NCBI RefSeq assembly: GCF_014304815.1
Contig: NZ_CP047958.1
Span: 434,001 to 498,000, forward strand
Direction of reading: 5' to 3'
DNA length: 64,000 bases
DNA from: Synechococcus sp. MIT S9220
GTDB taxonomy: Bacteria; Cyanobacteriota; Cyanobacteriia; PCC-6307; Cyanobiaceae
The stretch's first letter is position 1. Each line of letters starts with the position of its first letter. The position numbers and the translations under genes are program-made. The notes below the pieces were generated by a model. That model did no database searches and had not been told where the DNA came from. It worked only from the letters and a program-made list of their open reading frames with translations. Of the stretch, positions 1 through 7,304 are shown piece by piece.

Positions 1-1
1 T

Positions 2-754
2 GAGCAACTCTTCGTCAAGGTGGCCGAAACGGCCAACTTGCTTGCGGAACAGTCCGGTCTGCAGGCGTTACGTCACTGGGCAGATCCAGCCTTGATCGAA
101 GTGCCTCAGGTGCTCGGCTGCTTGCCAATGCCTGAGAACTCAGCCTTGGTGATGGCCTGGTGGGATGCCAGTAGCGGCGATCAGTTCTGTCTTGGCCGGG
201 GACTGGCGCAGCTCCATCGTGCGTCGGCTGAGGCCGGACCAGGTCGTTTTGGCTGGGATCGTGATGGCTTTATCGGTCTTGGTCCCCAGCCATCCGGATG
301 GCGTGACAGCTGGGGCGATGCGTTCACCCAACTCAGACTTCAGCCCCAGCTGCGTCTGGCCTCTGAGTGGGGGCTAGCTGTGCAGGACTGGGAGCCAGTG
401 CTTGAACCGATCGCTGCATGGCTGAATCGTCATGCCCCTGCACCCTGCCTGGTTCATGGCGATCTATGGGCTGGCAATGCAGCGGTGTTGGCTGATGGTC
501 GTGGTCTCTTGATTGATCCCGCCAGTTGGTGGGCTGATCGCGAAGTGGATCTGGCCATGACCCATCTATTCGGTGGATTCTCTCGTCGCTTTATGGAGGG
601 ATACAGCCGTGAATGGCCACTGCCAGCGGGGGCAGAGCAGAGAATCGAGGCTCTCAATCTCTATCACCTGTTAAATCACGCCAACCTTTTTGGCGGTGGA
701 TACCAACAACAAAGCCGCAGGATCCTGAAGGATCTGCGGCTCGCCTTGCTCTGA
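2..754 (+). CDS. fructosamine kinase family protein (5' partial)
   Basis: The frame is open from base 2, so the gene starts upstream of the window; the residues before the first possible GTG (base 20) read EQLFVKVAETANLLAE, which fits the FVK...AEA stretch near the N-terminus of fructosamine-3-kinase-like proteins. Family members are small aminoglycoside-phosphotransferase-fold kinases that phosphorylate ketoamine adducts on proteins. The catalytic loop LVHGDLWAGNA and the metal-binding LLIDPASWWADREVDLAM are both present, so the kinase site looks intact. The C-terminus is complete and ends with a leucine-rich helix. Substrate is unknown. It is the only plus-strand gene before the CAAD gene, which faces it. 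Confidence 0.85.
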   Translation, partial: EQLFVKVAETANLLAEQSGLQALRHWADPALIEVPQVLGCLPMPENSALVMAWWDASSGDQFCLGRGLAQLHRASAEAGPGRFGWDRDGFIGLGPQPSGWRDSWGDAFTQLRLQPQLRLASEWGLAVQDWEPVLEPIAAWLNRHAPAPCLVHGDLWAGNAAVLADGRGLLIDPASWWADREVDLAMTHLFGGFSRRFMEGYSREWPLPAGAEQRIEALNLYHLLNHANLFGGGYQQQSRRILKDLRLALL

Positions 755-798
755 AAGGATCGTGAATGAACCTGATGGCTCATGCCAACCAAGTGGCT

Positions 799-1155
799 TC
801 AGCCCAGGTACTCCTTGCGAAGCGTCTGAATTCTGTCAACTAGAGCATTGCGCTTGTCGCTTGTGGTGAGATTCTTCCAGCTCCATTGCCCAACCACCAC
901 AACGCCGAGCAGTTCCAGCAGGCCCGGGACAACCGGCAGCAAATTGATCGTGTCGAGAATGCCTTTGATCAGGATCTGGGCAACGATCACAGCGGCAAAA
1001 ATGCCAACAACCTTGCCGATGCGCCCTGCCTGGCTCCAATCGACCTTGTCGAGAGTTTCGTTCACCTTGCCGAGGACGTCTTTGTAGCGCTCGGCGAAGG
1101 CGATGTTGTCGCCTGTGGCGCTTTCAGTCGACTGCGTAGTGGTTTCGTCGCTCAT
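799..1155 (-). CDS. CAAD-domain membrane protein (CURT1-like)
   Basis: 118 residues. An acidic, Thr/Ser-rich N-terminus (about 1-20) is followed by an amphipathic segment and two close hydrophobic helices (about residues 48-70 and 72-92), then a charged C-terminal helix. This is the layout of the cyanobacterial CAAD domain, found alone in thylakoid proteins related to plant CURT1 and appended to some aminoacyl-tRNA synthetases. Here it stands alone. The expected location is the thylakoid membrane, with a possible role in membrane curvature; that is inferred from the family. It is divergent from the JAMM peptidase gene with only about 50 bases between starts. Confidence 0.8.
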   Translation of the reverse strand: MSDETTTQSTESATGDNIAFAERYKDVLGKVNETLDKVDWSQAGRIGKVVGIFAAVIVAQILIKGILDTINLLPVVPGLLELLGVVVVGQWSWKNLTTSDKRNALVDRIQTLRKEYLG

Positions 1156-1208
1156 GACGCCTAGGCTGGCTACTAATACTCCGCGACGATATCGGCAAGA
1201 TCACTGGA

Positions 1209-1760
1209 ATGCCATGCCGGCTCCGTATCGATCTCGATTGTCTGATGATTCTCAGGGCTTCTCTTGGAGCTGTATCACCGGAAGAGGGTTGCGCATTGCT
1301 GCTTGGGGAGTCAGCACCTGATCTCAATGTGCGCTTCGTGTGGCCCTGTTGCAATGTCTGGCGCCCTGGTTTCGGCGGATTCAACGATGCGATCACGGGA
1401 GACCGAGATCAACCGCTGGTTTCTGCTTCGCGCCGATCACGTTTCGCACTCGATCCTCGTGAGCAAATCGCTGCCCAGCGTTGGTCTCGCCAGAGAGGTT
1501 GGCGGGTTCTTGGCAGTGCGCATTCCCATCCAGAGGGCCAGCCGCTGCCCAGTGCACTGGATAGGCAATGGGCTGCCGGCGAGGGAGTCATGGTCATTGA
1601 TGCCGGTGTCGCCGGCGTCCGTGCCTGGTGGTTACAGGGGGCCGGGCCGGGGGGACCTGACAAGCCTGTCAGTGCTCTTTCGTTGGTTGTCCACAGTCAG
1701 GCAACGGTGGGAGACACTGTGATGTCGTGTCCCGATGGCGTCTTTCTGCCTCTGCAATGA
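1209..1760 (+). CDS. M67-family (JAMM/MPN+) metallopeptidase
   Basis: 183 residues with the JAMM zinc motif complete: HSH, seven residues, then S-x-x-D (AHSHPEGQPLPSALD), and an upstream conserved Glu in PEEGCALLLGE. Bacterial M67 peptidases commonly clip extra residues from ubiquitin-like sulfur-carrier proteins (ThiS/MoaD type), exposing the C-terminal Gly-Gly needed for adenylation. Its stop overlaps the start of the following E1-like MoeB gene by four bases (ATGA), so the two are almost certainly cotranslated and cooperate. No sulfur-carrier gene lies in the immediate neighbourhood. The precise substrate is inferred. Confidence 0.85.
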   Translation: MPCRLRIDLDCLMILRASLGAVSPEEGCALLLGESAPDLNVRFVWPCCNVWRPGFGGFNDAITGDRDQPLVSASRRSRFALDPREQIAAQRWSRQRGWRVLGSAHSHPEGQPLPSALDRQWAAGEGVMVIDAGVAGVRAWWLQGAGPGGPDKPVSALSLVVHSQATVGDTVMSCPDGVFLPLQ

Positions 1761-2920
1761 CGGAACACCTTCCAGATCCCGATCTGAGTGCTCAGGAGCG
1801 TGGACGTTATGCCCGTCACCTCACACTCCCGGAGTTTGGGGTTGCTGGTCAGCGCCGGTTGAAAACAGCATCGGTGTTGTGTGTTGGCGCTGGTGGGCTC
1901 GGCTCGCCTTTATTGATGTACCTGGCGGCGGCTGGTGTTGGTCGCATCGGCATCGTTGACGATGACCGAGTGGAGGTCTCCAACCTTCAGCGGCAGGTCA
2001 TTCATGCCGAAAGTGGCCTTGGCCAGCTCAAGACGGATTCCGCTCGTCAAAGGATCGTGGGCTTGAATTCCCATTGCCTGGTTGAGCAGCACGCTTGCCG
2101 GCTCACCACCACCAATGCCATCGAGCTGGTCGAGGGCCATGACCTGGTGGTGGATGGGTCCGATAACTTTCCGACTCGCTATCTGATCAACGACGTCTGT
2201 GCCTTGCTCAACAAGCCGTGGGTGTATGGCTCCGTCCAGCGTTTCGAAGGTCAGGTCAGTGTCTTCAACCAAGGCCCTCAGTCGCCGGATTACCGCGATC
2301 TGGTTCCGGAGCCACCGCCCCCTGGCCTTGTTCCCTCCTGCGCAGATGGTGGAGTTGTTGGGGTGATGCCGGGATTGATCGGGCTGCTTCAAGCCACCGA
2401 AACCATCAAGTTGCTGGCAGGACTTGGTGAATCTCTGGATGGGAGGCTGCTGCTTGTGGACGGCCTGACCATGCGTTTCCGTGAGCTGCGTTTGCAGCGC
2501 CGCCCCCAGCGCCCTCCCATCACAGGCCTGATCGATTACGAGGCGTTCTGTAGCGTCGACGATTCTGGCCGTCTTGAGGGAGCGTCAAGCGTGAGAAGCA
2601 TTTCCGTGAAGGAGCTCAGCGCACTGTTGGACGACGGCGGTGAGCTGGTACTGATTGATGTGCGCAATCCCTCGGAGGCAGACGTGGCCGTGATTCCACG
2701 ATCGCAACTGATCCCGCTTGCACAAATTGAGAACGGAGAGGGGATCGAGGAGATTCGTCGCCTTGCGGGTCAAGGTCCGATCTATGTGCATTGCAAGCTG
2801 GGAGGGCGTTCTGCTCGGGCGGTCGAGCTGCTGTCCCAGCAAGGAATCGACGCCACCAATGTGGCGGGAGGGATCGATGCCTGGTCGCAGCAGGTTGATC
2901 CTGGAGTTGCTCGTTACTGA
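1757..2920 (+). CDS. moeB: MoeB/ThiF-type adenylyltransferase with C-terminal rhodanese domain
   Basis: 387 residues from the ATG at 1757, chosen because it makes the ATGA overlap with the JAMM gene and because the family N-terminus (ERGRYARHL) follows soon after; a GTG at 1727 is a less likely alternative. The ThiF domain (about 18-245) has the nucleotide loop VGAGGLGSP, the DxDxVExSNLQRQ motif and the conserved SCADGGVVGVMPG cysteine segment. The rhodanese domain (about 285-385) has an active-site Cys in VHCKLGGRSARA. It adenylates, and probably sulfurates, a MoaD/ThiS-type carrier for molybdopterin or thiamin synthesis. Fusion to rhodanese suggests it carries its own persulfide. Confidence 0.9.
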   Translation: MTEHLPDPDLSAQERGRYARHLTLPEFGVAGQRRLKTASVLCVGAGGLGSPLLMYLAAAGVGRIGIVDDDRVEVSNLQRQVIHAESGLGQLKTDSARQRIVGLNSHCLVEQHACRLTTTNAIELVEGHDLVVDGSDNFPTRYLINDVCALLNKPWVYGSVQRFEGQVSVFNQGPQSPDYRDLVPEPPPPGLVPSCADGGVVGVMPGLIGLLQATETIKLLAGLGESLDGRLLLVDGLTMRFRELRLQRRPQRPPITGLIDYEAFCSVDDSGRLEGASSVRSISVKELSALLDDGGELVLIDVRNPSEADVAVIPRSQLIPLAQIENGEGIEEIRRLAGQGPIYVHCKLGGRSARAVELLSQQGIDATNVAGGIDAWSQQVDPGVARY

Positions 2921-2935
2921 GGCTGGATCAGGCCG

Positions 2936-4132
2936 TCAGTAGTCAACCCCACGCTTGAGGTCGACTCCCTGTTCGGCGTAGTGCTTGTGGCACACCATCT
3001 CAGAGTGAACACTCGCCAGATCGAAGTAGGCCGGTGGGTGTTTGCAGCGCCCTGTGATGATCACTTCAGTTTCGGAGGGCTTGCGCACCAGGGCTTGCAC
3101 GATGGGTTCGACCGGTAGCAGTTCCAGGTCAACGGTGGGATTGAGTTCGTCCAGGATCACGGTCTTGTAGAGGCCGCTGGCGATTGCCGCTCGGGCAATT
3201 TCCCAGGCGCGTTCAGCCTCCACGTAATCGATCGGTTCCTGTTGACCACGCCAGACGATCGCGTCCCGTCCAGAACGCAGGTGGTCGACCAGGTGCGGAT
3301 AGCTCTCACGCAGAGCTGCAATCGCAGCATCCTCGGTGTAACCGTTGCCTCCCTTGAGCCATTGCAGGATCAGCACGCGATGACTTTTGTCCTGACTGAT
3401 GCCTCGACCGATGGCCTGGAGACCTTTGCCCAGGGCGCTGGTCGACTTCCCTTTGCCTTCGCCGGTGTAAATCTCGATTCCACCCGGTGACGGGAATGGA
3501 AGCAGCGAATCATCTTTGGGCTCGATCCGTCTGTGGGCCCGCATCTCAGAGTGCAGATCGGCGATCTGAATCAACGGTTGGGGGGCAGCGCGTCCGGTCA
3601 CGATGATTTCCATGCCCTCCGGTCGTGCCGAGAGGGTCTTCACCACGTCGTTGATATCGAGCAGACCGAGATCCAGCACCGGGTTCAGTTCGTCCAGAAC
3701 CACAACGGAATAGAGGGCGCTGGCAATCGCGCCTCGCGCGATGTCCCAACCTCTCTGGGCTTCCTGTTGGTCGAATTTGGTGGCCTCGTCAGCATTGAAG
3801 TAGTCGGCGCGCCCTGTCCGGACCTGATCGATGAGGTGGGGGAAACCCTGCTGCAATGCTTCGATCGCTGCATCCTCGTCGTAGGCCCGTCCAGGCCCTT
3901 TGAGGAATCGCAGCAGCAGAACCCTGGTTCGCCGTTGTTCGCAGATGCCCAGACCAATCGTGCGCAGCACAACACCAAGTGCGGCCTGGCTTTTGCCCTT
4001 GCCTTCTCCGTCGTATACATGCAGCTGACCCAGGCTGCGTTCACGGCTGTCGGCAGCTGTGACGATGCCGATGCCTGGCTTGCTGTTGCGTCGGGTTCCG
4101 CTCGAGCTATCGGATGACTGGACTGCGTCCAT
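2936..4132 (-). CDS. cobO: cob(I)alamin adenosyltransferase, CobO/BtuR type, tandem duplicated domain
   Basis: 398 residues holding two complete CobO/BtuR P-loop domains in one chain. The first P-loop is GEGKGKSQAALG (about residue 40), the second GEGKGKSTSALG (about residue 220). Each half also has the VVLDELNP or VILDELNP Walker B and the IIVTGR/IITGR strand followed by a DL.SEM segment. CobO normally has one such domain of about 200 residues and adenosylates corrinoids at the cobalt. Marine Synechococcus make cobalamin-type cofactors (pseudocobalamin), so a role in that pathway is expected. Divergent from larE with 60 bases between. Confidence 0.85.
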   Translation of the reverse strand: MDAVQSSDSSSGTRRNSKPGIGIVTAADSRERSLGQLHVYDGEGKGKSQAALGVVLRTIGLGICEQRRTRVLLLRFLKGPGRAYDEDAAIEALQQGFPHLIDQVRTGRADYFNADEATKFDQQEAQRGWDIARGAIASALYSVVVLDELNPVLDLGLLDINDVVKTLSARPEGMEIIVTGRAAPQPLIQIADLHSEMRAHRRIEPKDDSLLPFPSPGGIEIYTGEGKGKSTSALGKGLQAIGRGISQDKSHRVLILQWLKGGNGYTEDAAIAALRESYPHLVDHLRSGRDAIVWRGQQEPIDYVEAERAWEIARAAIASGLYKTVILDELNPTVDLELLPVEPIVQALVRKPSETEVIITGRCKHPPAYFDLASVHSEMVCHKHYAEQGVDLKRGVDY

Positions 4133-4192
4133 CGTCGATTCCTGGATGGCGCTTCTTACGATCGGAGCATAACGAGATTCCTATTTTCAGCA

Positions 4193-5041
4193 GTGGCTTT
4201 CGAGACCTTGCGCCTGCTGGAATCTTTGTCGGTGGAGGATGAGCTTCGCCTGAAGCACCTTCGTGAATGGATCCTGGGCTGTGATCGCGTGTTCGTGGCT
4301 TACTCCGGTGGGGTGGATAGCACCTTGGTGGCTGCCATCGCCCAGGAACAGCTTGGCGACTGCGCGTGTGCCATCACCGGCGTGTCGCCTTCGCTGGCTC
4401 CTCATCTGTTGGCTGAAGCGCGTCAGCAGGCGCACTGGCTGGGAATCCGCCACCGTGAGGTGGAAACCAGGGAGCTCGAAGACCCCGCCTACAGCAGCAA
4501 TCCCACGGATCGTTGCTATGCCTGCAAACGCGAGCTGCACAGTCATCTCGCCCCCATTGCTGAGGCTGCTGAAGGAGCAAGGGTGCTGGATGGTGTGAAT
4601 CTCGATGACCTCGGCGATCATCGGCCTGGCCTACAGGCGGCCAGTGAAGCAGGTGTGGGTTCGCCGCTGGCGGATCTGAAGATCGATAAGTCCTGCGTGC
4701 GACGACTGTCCAAGGCGCTGGGATTTCCCTGGTGGGACAAGCCGGCTCAGCCTTGTCTGGCCTCACGTTTTCCCTATGGGGAAGCCATCAGCCATGACCG
4801 GCTCAGACAGGTTGGTCATGCGGAAGCCTGGCTGATCGAACGGGGCTTCGCTCGCGTGAGAGTTCGATCCCAAGGCCTTTCGGCCCGGATCGAGGTCCCT
4901 CAGGAGCGGCTTGCGGAACTGCTTGCTCCTGAGCTCAGAGACGCATTGGTTCGGGCCATGCTCGAACTCGGCTTCACCAGTGTGAGCCTCGATTTGGAAG
5001 GGTTGGTGAGTGGAAAACTCAACCGGGTTATCCCCGGTTGA
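4193..5041 (+). CDS. larE: LarE-type ATP-dependent sulfur transferase
   Basis: 282 residues starting at GTG. PP-loop motif AYSGGVDST (about 36-44) identifies an ATP pyrophosphatase; NPTDRCYACKRELH and PCLASRFPYGE are LarE signatures. LarE builds the nickel-pincer nucleotide cofactor by inserting sulfur into an adenylylated pyridinium precursor. Cys188 aligns with the sacrificial Cys of the Lactobacillus enzyme, but Cys108 and Cys111 form an additional CxxC, as in homologues proposed to hold a 4Fe-4S cluster. No larB or larC lies nearby. The last codons form one arm of a hairpin shared with the end of speD. Confidence 0.85.
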   Translation: MAFETLRLLESLSVEDELRLKHLREWILGCDRVFVAYSGGVDSTLVAAIAQEQLGDCACAITGVSPSLAPHLLAEARQQAHWLGIRHREVETRELEDPAYSSNPTDRCYACKRELHSHLAPIAEAAEGARVLDGVNLDDLGDHRPGLQAASEAGVGSPLADLKIDKSCVRRLSKALGFPWWDKPAQPCLASRFPYGEAISHDRLRQVGHAEAWLIERGFARVRVRSQGLSARIEVPQERLAELLAPELRDALVRAMLELGFTSVSLDLEGLVSGKLNRVIPG

Positions 5042-5042
5042 G
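5018..5042 (-). terminator. hairpin terminator of speD, embedded in the end of larE
   Basis: Perfect 10-bp inverted repeat CTCAACCGGG / CCCGGTTGAG with a 5-base loop, 7 bases beyond the speD stop on the minus strand and followed there by TTTT. The larE stop codon lies inside the downstream arm, so larE coding sequence is constrained to keep the hairpin. Confidence 0.6.
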
Positions 5043-5049
5043 GGCCGAT

Positions 5050-5532
5050 TCAGCCGGCCTGGACGCTCGGTGTCCGTTCTGCTTCAGCCACGGCTGACGG
5101 TGTTTCACGCAGAAAGCTGCGCATGGAGTGGCGCCCTGCGCCCAGCTCTTGCCTGAGGTGTTCACAGGCTGATTCGGGCATGGTGTGATCTCCGCAGGTG
5201 AACACATCCACTGCTGCGTAACCGTTTTCAGGCCAGGTGTGAATGGAGATATGGGACTCGGCAAGGAGCGCCAGCCCGGTCACACCCTGAGGTTCGAATC
5301 GGTGGGTGATGAGGTTGAGAAGAGTGGCACCAGCACGTTTCGCTGCCATCGTGATGGTGGTCCTCAGGAAGGCTTCGTCGTTGAGCTTGCGCTGATCGCA
5401 GCCGTAGAGCTCAAGGATGCAATGTTTTCCCACCATGTCAGTCGCACTCGTCTGACTGGGGCTGGGGGCTGAAATGGTCAAAGCGTCGTCCCATCCCGGG
5501 TTGGGATGCAGGCAGGACAGGGTCTGCTCCAT
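5050..5532 (-). CDS. speD: S-adenosylmethionine decarboxylase proenzyme
   Basis: Prokaryotic class 1B AdoMetDC, which makes decarboxylated AdoMet for spermidine synthesis. The self-cleavage site is visible in [16 protein letters not shown]: the Ser after Glu becomes the pyruvoyl group; the catalytic Cys is in the DVFTCGDHT segment. The reading frame begins at 5532 (160 residues), but the conserved part starts at an internal ATG at 5436 ([13 protein letters not shown]), so the mature length may be 128 residues, usual for the family. A Ser/Thr-rich stretch lies between the two candidates. Convergent with larE; recF is 29 bases upstream on the same strand. Confidence 0.92.
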   Translation of the reverse strand: MEQTLSCLHPNPGWDDALTISAPSPSQTSATDMVGKHCILELYGCDQRKLNDEAFLRTTITMAAKRAGATLLNLITHRFEPQGVTGLALLAESHISIHTWPENGYAAVDVFTCGDHTMPESACEHLRQELGAGRHSMRSFLRETPSAVAEAERTPSVQAG

Positions 5533-5561
5533 CAGGGCATCGAAGAAAAGAGCTCCAGACC

Positions 5562-6680
5562 CTAGCTTTTTCTCAGTCCGTTTCTCAAGTGATCAGCGTT
5601 GAGAATCTGCGAACGCTGCCGCCATTGGCCTTCGAAGGCGTCCAGGTGCGTAGCGCTCACCAGGCATTGATGGGAATCACCCACGGCTTCCAGCAGGGTG
5701 AGCTGGCGACGCGGATCCAGTTCCGCCAGCACGTCATCCAGCAGCAGCAGAGGGGGATGACCACACAATTCACCCACCAATTCCAGTTCGGCCAGCTTCA
5801 GTGCCAGCACCACGGTGCGCTGCTGCCCTGCAGATCCGAAGCGGCGAGCTGCAGTGCCATTGAGCATCAGATCGATTTCATCGCGATGGGGTCCCACCCT
5901 GCAGCTGCCCAGCCTCTCCTCGTCTGGCCGCTGCCGCTGCAGTTGCTCTTCGATGGACAGCCGCCAGGTTTCCTCGGCCTCTTCCCCTTCCAGCACGCTT
6001 CCAGGCGAGTAGCGCAGTTCAAGTTGTTCATCGCCCTGGCTGAGACGTTGCTGCCAGGCTGCGGCGAGGGGCTCGAGTCGTGCCAAGGCACGGCGACGGC
6101 GGCGGTGAATGCGTGTGCACACCAGTGCCATCTGGGTGTCGAAGCTGTCCAGCAGCACGTTCCGTTCCAGCGACGTGCCGAGCCCACCTCGTCTCCAGAA
6201 CTGACTGCGTTGTCGCAGCAGGCGGTTGTAGCGACCAATCAGGTCGCCATAGACCGGTTCCAGTTGCAACACGACCCGATCGAGCCACTGACGCCTCAGT
6301 GCTGGCTCTCCACGCACCAGATGGAGATCCAGCGCACTGAACCCAACACAGCGCAGGGGGCCGATCAGATCCATCTGACGCTGCAGCACCTTGCCGTTGC
6401 GTCGAGCCTGTCGTCCTCCCCGTCGCCGCAGTTCGAGTTCGACCACATCCTCATCAAGGCAGGTGGCCTTAAGCAGAGCGCGGGAGGCATCCCAGTGGAT
6501 CAGATCCGCATCCTGGCTGGATCGATGTGAGCGCAGGCTGCCCAGCAGCTCCACTGATTCGAGCAGGTTGGATTTGCCAACGCCGTTGCTGCCGATCACC
6601 AGCAGACGCGGCGCATCAATCTCCAGCTGCAGATTGCAGTGGTTGCGGAACTCCTGCAGTTCGAGCCGGAGAAGCCGAAT
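5562..6680 (-). CDS. recF: DNA replication/repair protein RecF (probable ATT start)
   Basis: SMC-like ATPase that loads RecA at gaps. Walker A is GSNGVGKSN; the ABC signature region ([18 protein letters not shown]) and Walker [13 protein letters not shown] are present. The first canonical start in frame is a GTG at 6599, which would begin inside the strand leading into the P-loop and remove the conserved N-terminus. Upstream of it the frame reads [20 protein letters not shown], exactly the RecF N-terminal beta strands, back to a TAG at about 6705. The only start-like codon at the right place is ATT at 6680, giving 372 residues, normal for RecF. No clear ribosome binding site precedes it. Confidence 0.85.
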   Translation of the reverse strand: MRLLRLELQEFRNHCNLQLEIDAPRLLVIGSNGVGKSNLLESVELLGSLRSHRSSQDADLIHWDASRALLKATCLDEDVVELELRRRGGRQARRNGKVLQRQMDLIGPLRCVGFSALDLHLVRGEPALRRQWLDRVVLQLEPVYGDLIGRYNRLLRQRSQFWRRGGLGTSLERNVLLDSFDTQMALVCTRIHRRRRRALARLEPLAAAWQQRLSQGDEQLELRYSPGSVLEGEEAEETWRLSIEEQLQRQRPDEERLGSCRVGPHRDEIDLMLNGTAARRFGSAGQQRTVVLALKLAELELVGELCGHPPLLLLDDVLAELDPRRQLTLLEAVGDSHQCLVSATHLDAFEGQWRQRSQILNADHLRNGLRKS

Positions 6681-6742
6681 CGGTCCGGGTGCGGTGTGTG
6701 GCTAAGGTAACTGGAGCGTGGTTGTTCTCCCAGCCGCCGCGT

Positions 6743-6816
6743 GGGCATGTAGCTCAGTTGGATAGAGCATCAGATTCCGGTTCTGAGGGTCGGGGGTTCG
6801 AGTCCCTCCATGCTCG
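6743..6816 (+). tRNA. tRNA-Arg (anticodon CCG)
   Basis: 74-base cloverleaf: acceptor GGGCATG pairs with CATGCTC, D-arm AGCTCAGTTGGATAGAGC, anticodon stem TCAGA/TCTGA around loop TTCCGGT (anticodon CCG), T-arm GGGGGTTCGAGTCCCTC, discriminator G. The CCA end is not encoded. Confidence 0.95.
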
Positions 6817-6836
6817 TGTTCAGAAAGATCGACCGG

Positions 6837-7298
6837 TTATCGCAGCCGCAGGCCCATCGCCCTGATCCCGCCAGGATCAAGAATGAAGCCGCGCGATTTC
6901 AGTGCATCCAGCGCCTCGGCAGGTGCTGCAATCGAAATGCTGCATCCGGGCAAATCTCTGCGTAAACAGGCCAGTGAACGGTGAACCAGCACCTCCAGCA
7001 ATCTGGCTTGATCAGGTCCTGAAGCGGCTGCCAGGTTCCAGAGATTGGCATTCAGCGCCTGATCACTGGTGGCTCTGACGAAGCCCACAAGCCGCTGCTC
7101 TTCACTGTCGAGGATGCTCAGGTGCCAGATGCTGCGTTGCAGTGCCAGCGGCCAGCGTTCCACCGGGTGGGGTTGATCGCCGCAGTCTTCCAGCAGGGCA
7201 TTGATGCTGTTCCCATCGGGAACGAACTCCATGCTCACGCTGTAGCGCTCTGGGAGCCGTGGAACGGCGGCCTGTTGGCGAAAGGGAAGCAGTGCCAC
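6837..7298 (-). CDS. GNAT-like acetyltransferase, putative
   Basis: 153 residues. The middle region (LVGFVRATSDQALNANLWNLAA) and the ARLLEVLVHRSLACLRRDLPG helix resemble the core of small GNAT-family N-acetyltransferases, with a C-terminal ALDALKSRGF segment typical of that fold. The usual Q/R-x-x-G-x-G/A acetyl-CoA loop is not clear, so catalytic activity is uncertain. It follows ppc by 6 bases on the same strand and is probably the last gene of the trpE-gshA-ppc unit. Substrate unknown. Confidence 0.6.
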   Translation of the reverse strand: MALLPFRQQAAVPRLPERYSVSMEFVPDGNSINALLEDCGDQPHPVERWPLALQRSIWHLSILDSEEQRLVGFVRATSDQALNANLWNLAAASGPDQARLLEVLVHRSLACLRRDLPGCSISIAAPAEALDALKSRGFILDPGGIRAMGLRLR

Positions 7299-7304
7299 CG
7301 CGAC

